In this document: positions 6,484 through 8,063 of the stretch, one piece after another
Layout: the number at the start of each line of letters is the position of its first letter
How positions within the stretch are numbered: position 1 is the stretch's first letter
NCBI GenBank assembly: GCA_024275615.1
Contig: JAJRYU010000454.1
Span: 1 to 8,063 of the forward strand
Length of the DNA stretch: 8,063 nt
Source of the DNA: Planctomycetota bacterium
GTDB taxonomy: Bacteria; Planctomycetota; GCA-002687715; DRQF01
Direction of reading: 5' to 3'
Notes under the pieces: generated by a model
Database searches by the model: none
Seen by the model: the letters and a program-made list of their open reading frames with translations, nothing else
Told to the model about the DNA's origin: nothing
Made by a program: the position numbers and the translations under genes

Positions 6484-6634
6484 TCTGTTCTCCAACGGGC
6501 ACGTGGTACAATTTGGCAAGGAGTTCGTTTATCTCAGACGCGGTCTATGGTATTCAGCATTGTAACGACCGCCGAGGGGCAAACCGAGAGTTTCTTCGCC
6601 TCAAGGGGGGGCCGCTCTGTCAATCGAACGCCGA
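6484..6634. promoter_or_regulatory. Divergent intergenic region between TPR gene and repeat-domain gene
   Basis: These 151 bases separate two divergent starts and must hold both promoters if each gene has its own. The minus-strand leader has the GGAG used by the TPR gene. A run of seven G lies at 6605-6611. On the minus strand a TTGACA occurs near 6618-6623 and a TACAAT near 6560-6565, but they are not at promoter spacing from partner boxes, so I make no firm promoter call. Confidence 0.4.
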
Positions 6635-8063
6635 ATGCGGTCATGGGAGCATCAATTGTCCGTTTCCTTTGCCAAAAACAAGCTTGCCTTCGCGGCACTG
6701 GGTTTTATTGCGTTTGTCGTGGTCGCCATCTTCGTGCTTTGGCAGGAATCCGACACAGACGAACTTGATGACGTCGACGAGGTCGAGATCAAGGACGATG
6801 TCAGCGGCGTTCACCGCAGGTCAGCCAAAGTCGATTCCGATGCAAATGATGGTGTGATTAGGGGGACTGTGGTCGACAGTCTGGGGCAACATGTCAGAGG
6901 CTTCGTGACCCTCTCGTTTCGACTGCCGCCTGGCGGAAACTCGTCAGTGCCACTGCCCGAGACAATGGAGTTCCCTTTGGGCCCTCAAGGGGGCTTTGAA
7001 AGTCCGGCATTGGGGTACTCTCTTGTTCATTTGAGTGTAACGCCGGATTCTGGCGCCATTCTTGAACGCCATTTTCTCAAACTCAAGGGTAGAGATCTGA
7101 ACGTCGGCGAGCTCGTGGTTGAATCTGGAGGTGTCCTCGCAGGGGAGATTCGGGACCAAGACGGCGTTGTCATTTCTGGAGCTCTGGTGACCGTGGGACC
7201 TAGGGGGCGACGTTTAGGCCGAGGGGGCGTTGGTGTCTTCTTCGTCGGCCTCGACGAAGAAGCCTCGCGCGAAGGAACAACAAACCAGAATGGCCAATTC
7301 TCAGTCACTGGAGTTCGTTCGGGCAAGGTGGCGCTCATAGCAACTGCCGCCGGATATCGTCCGTTCGGAATGGATGGCATTGTCGTCGCAAATGGTGCCA
7401 CACAAACCGTGGATATCGAGATGACTCGATCGCATTCGCTCACGGTGCAAGTCGCAGACTTGGCGACGGGCGATCCGATCGCAGACGCCAAAATCTCTCT
7501 TTCTCCCATCGACTACCAAGCCGGGGATCAAATCCTGCAGGCCTTCAACCAAACGGTTAGCACGACGGACGATCAAGGGAAACTACGATTTCAGCAACTG
7601 AGCACCCGTCGTTTTCGCCTAAGAGCCGATGCCGAGGGCTACTACTTTCGCAGTGATATCATTGTCAAGAAAGGCGACGAATCAGCCCATGTGTTCTTAG
7701 AAAAATCGGGCGAAGTCCTCGGCCGGGTTTATGACGCTGACACGGGAAAGTCGCTCGGAAATCGGGTGATAACCACTGATTACTCTTCTTCGCGTTCGCG
7801 GGGCAAAAAATTTGCGATCCTCGACGCTCACTCTGCGGCAGTTCATTTCAATGCAAGTGAGGATATCGGACTCTATGGACTGGTGGGTGGTCAGCATGCT
7901 GATGTTCGCTTGCAGATCGAATCACCGGGTTATGTGTCTGGCCGAATCGAGATTGAAGAATTGGCAAGTGGCGAACGTCGTCGCGCCGACATCCCCATGA
8001 CCCGAGAAGTTCGTGTGTCAGGAAAGGTATTGAGTCATGACTACAAACCCTTGGCCAACGCCA
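6635..8063 (+). CDS. Membrane-anchored protein with tandem carboxypeptidase-regulatory-like (Ig-fold) domains, partial
   Basis: The frame is open from the ATG at 6635 to the window edge, giving 476 complete residues with the C-terminus missing. A short basic N-terminus is followed by one membrane helix at about 17-36 (LAFAALGFIAFVVVAIFVLW) with no signal-peptidase site, then an acidic linker at about 39-55 (DTDELDDVDEVEIKDD). The chain should then be periplasmic. Repeated beta-sandwich units follow: about 73 (GVIRGTVVDSLGQ), 165 (GGVLAGEIRDQDG, with TTNQNGQFSVTGV and ATAAGY), 267 (HSLTVQVADLATGDPIADAK, with TTDDQGKLRFQQL and ADAEGYY), 359 (GEVLGRVYDADTGKSLG) and 459 (VRVSGKVLSHDYKPLANA, cut off). 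The G-x-V-x-D-x-x-G-x-P-x-x-x-A pattern and the T-D-x-x-G-x-F-x-x-x-x-L turn are typical of CarboxypepD_reg folds, which bind or space out other domains and have no catalytic residues. A protease, kinase or other domain could lie further downstream, unseen. It is divergent from the split TPR gene. Confidence 0.88.
   Translation, partial: MRSWEHQLSVSFAKNKLAFAALGFIAFVVVAIFVLWQESDTDELDDVDEVEIKDDVSGVHRRSAKVDSDANDGVIRGTVVDSLGQHVRGFVTLSFRLPPGGNSSVPLPETMEFPLGPQGGFESPALGYSLVHLSVTPDSGAILERHFLKLKGRDLNVGELVVESGGVLAGEIRDQDGVVISGALVTVGPRGRRLGRGGVGVFFVGLDEEASREGTTNQNGQFSVTGVRSGKVALIATAAGYRPFGMDGIVVANGATQTVDIEMTRSHSLTVQVADLATGDPIADAKISLSPIDYQAGDQILQAFNQTVSTTDDQGKLRFQQLSTRRFRLRADAEGYYFRSDIIVKKGDESAHVFLEKSGEVLGRVYDADTGKSLGNRVITTDYSSSRSRGKKFAILDAHSAAVHFNASEDIGLYGLVGGQHADVRLQIESPGYVSGRIEIEELASGERRRADIPMTREVRVSGKVLSHDYKPLANA
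6645..6649 (+). promoter_or_regulatory. Shine-Dalgarno-like site supporting an alternative TTG start at 6656
   Basis: GGGAG sits 6 bases before a TTG at 6656, in frame with the ATG at 6635. The ATG has no visible Shine-Dalgarno. If the TTG is used, the protein starts at SVSFAKNK, directly before the membrane helix, and loses seven residues. Both starts keep the same anchor. Confidence 0.4.
7237..7262. repeat. Perfect 10-bp inverted repeat inside the repeat-domain gene
   Basis: CTTCTTCGTC (7237-7246) and GACGAAGAAG (7253-7262) are exact complements around a 6-base loop. They encode the FFVGLDEE stretch of the second Ig-like domain, where Phe-Phe-Val codons face Asp-Glu-Glu codons. No U-tract follows. 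The structure is seen directly; a role in the message is not shown. Confidence 0.5.

Noticed and set aside
6605..6611. G7 tract as a phase-variation switch for the downstream gene
   Set aside because: It lies upstream of both credible starts (6635 and 6656). The frames that would cross it have no signal peptide or domain support, and seven G is short for slippage.
6513..6857. Plus-strand frames starting at 6513 and 6547 over the start of the Ig-like gene
   Set aside because: They are out of frame with the long repeat-domain frame, stop early and show no protein family features.
7027..7509. Minus-strand open frame of 160 codons rich in Pro, Ser, Thr and Arg
   Set aside because: It lies wholly antisense to the Ig-like repeat gene, and its biased composition is typical of a shadow frame.

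Overview
The window looks like chromosomal DNA from a free-living Gram-negative bacterium with moderate G+C. The family mix suggests a planctomycete-like organism: a DevBCA-type exporter, a DHOR-family secreted dihaem cytochrome, an exported TPR protein, and a large membrane-anchored protein of carboxypeptidase-regulatory-like (Ig-fold) repeats. This lineage guess is inference from gene content; there is no rRNA or other phylogenetic marker here. I see no tRNA, insertion sequence, CRISPR array or phage gene.

Layout. Positions 90-3243 (minus strand) hold a compact three-gene operon, transcribed membrane-fusion protein, then permease, then ATPase. Both junctions are 4-base ATGA overlaps. This is the DevB-DevC-DevA order of type I-like/MacB-like exporters, and no TolC-like outer-membrane partner lies inside the window. 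Positions 3244-3596 form a non-coding divergent promoter region containing short dyads and a leader hairpin. Positions 3597-5021 (plus strand) encode a secreted cytochrome with two CxxCH haem sites of the DHOR (MauG/CcpA-like) family, followed by a textbook intrinsic terminator at 5059-5091.

Converging on that terminator from the other side, 5146-6483 (minus strand) is one exported TPR-repeat gene split by a single in-frame amber codon at 5797-5799. The TPR pattern continues in the same frame on both sides, so this is a point nonsense event, not two genes and not a frameshift. Divergently, from 6635 to the window end (plus strand), runs a partial gene for a single-pass membrane protein whose periplasmic part is a chain of beta-sandwich repeats.

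How the parts may work together. The ABC operon should move a hydrophobic or peptide substrate from the inner membrane outward. The cytochrome should act in the periplasm on peroxide or a protein/small-molecule reductant. The TPR and Ig-fold proteins are envelope-located, probably for protein-protein contact. Nothing in the sequence proves that these units form one pathway; the shared divergent promoter region is the only link between exporter and cytochrome. I did not find a clearly novel system. The most notable observation is the amber-split TPR gene.
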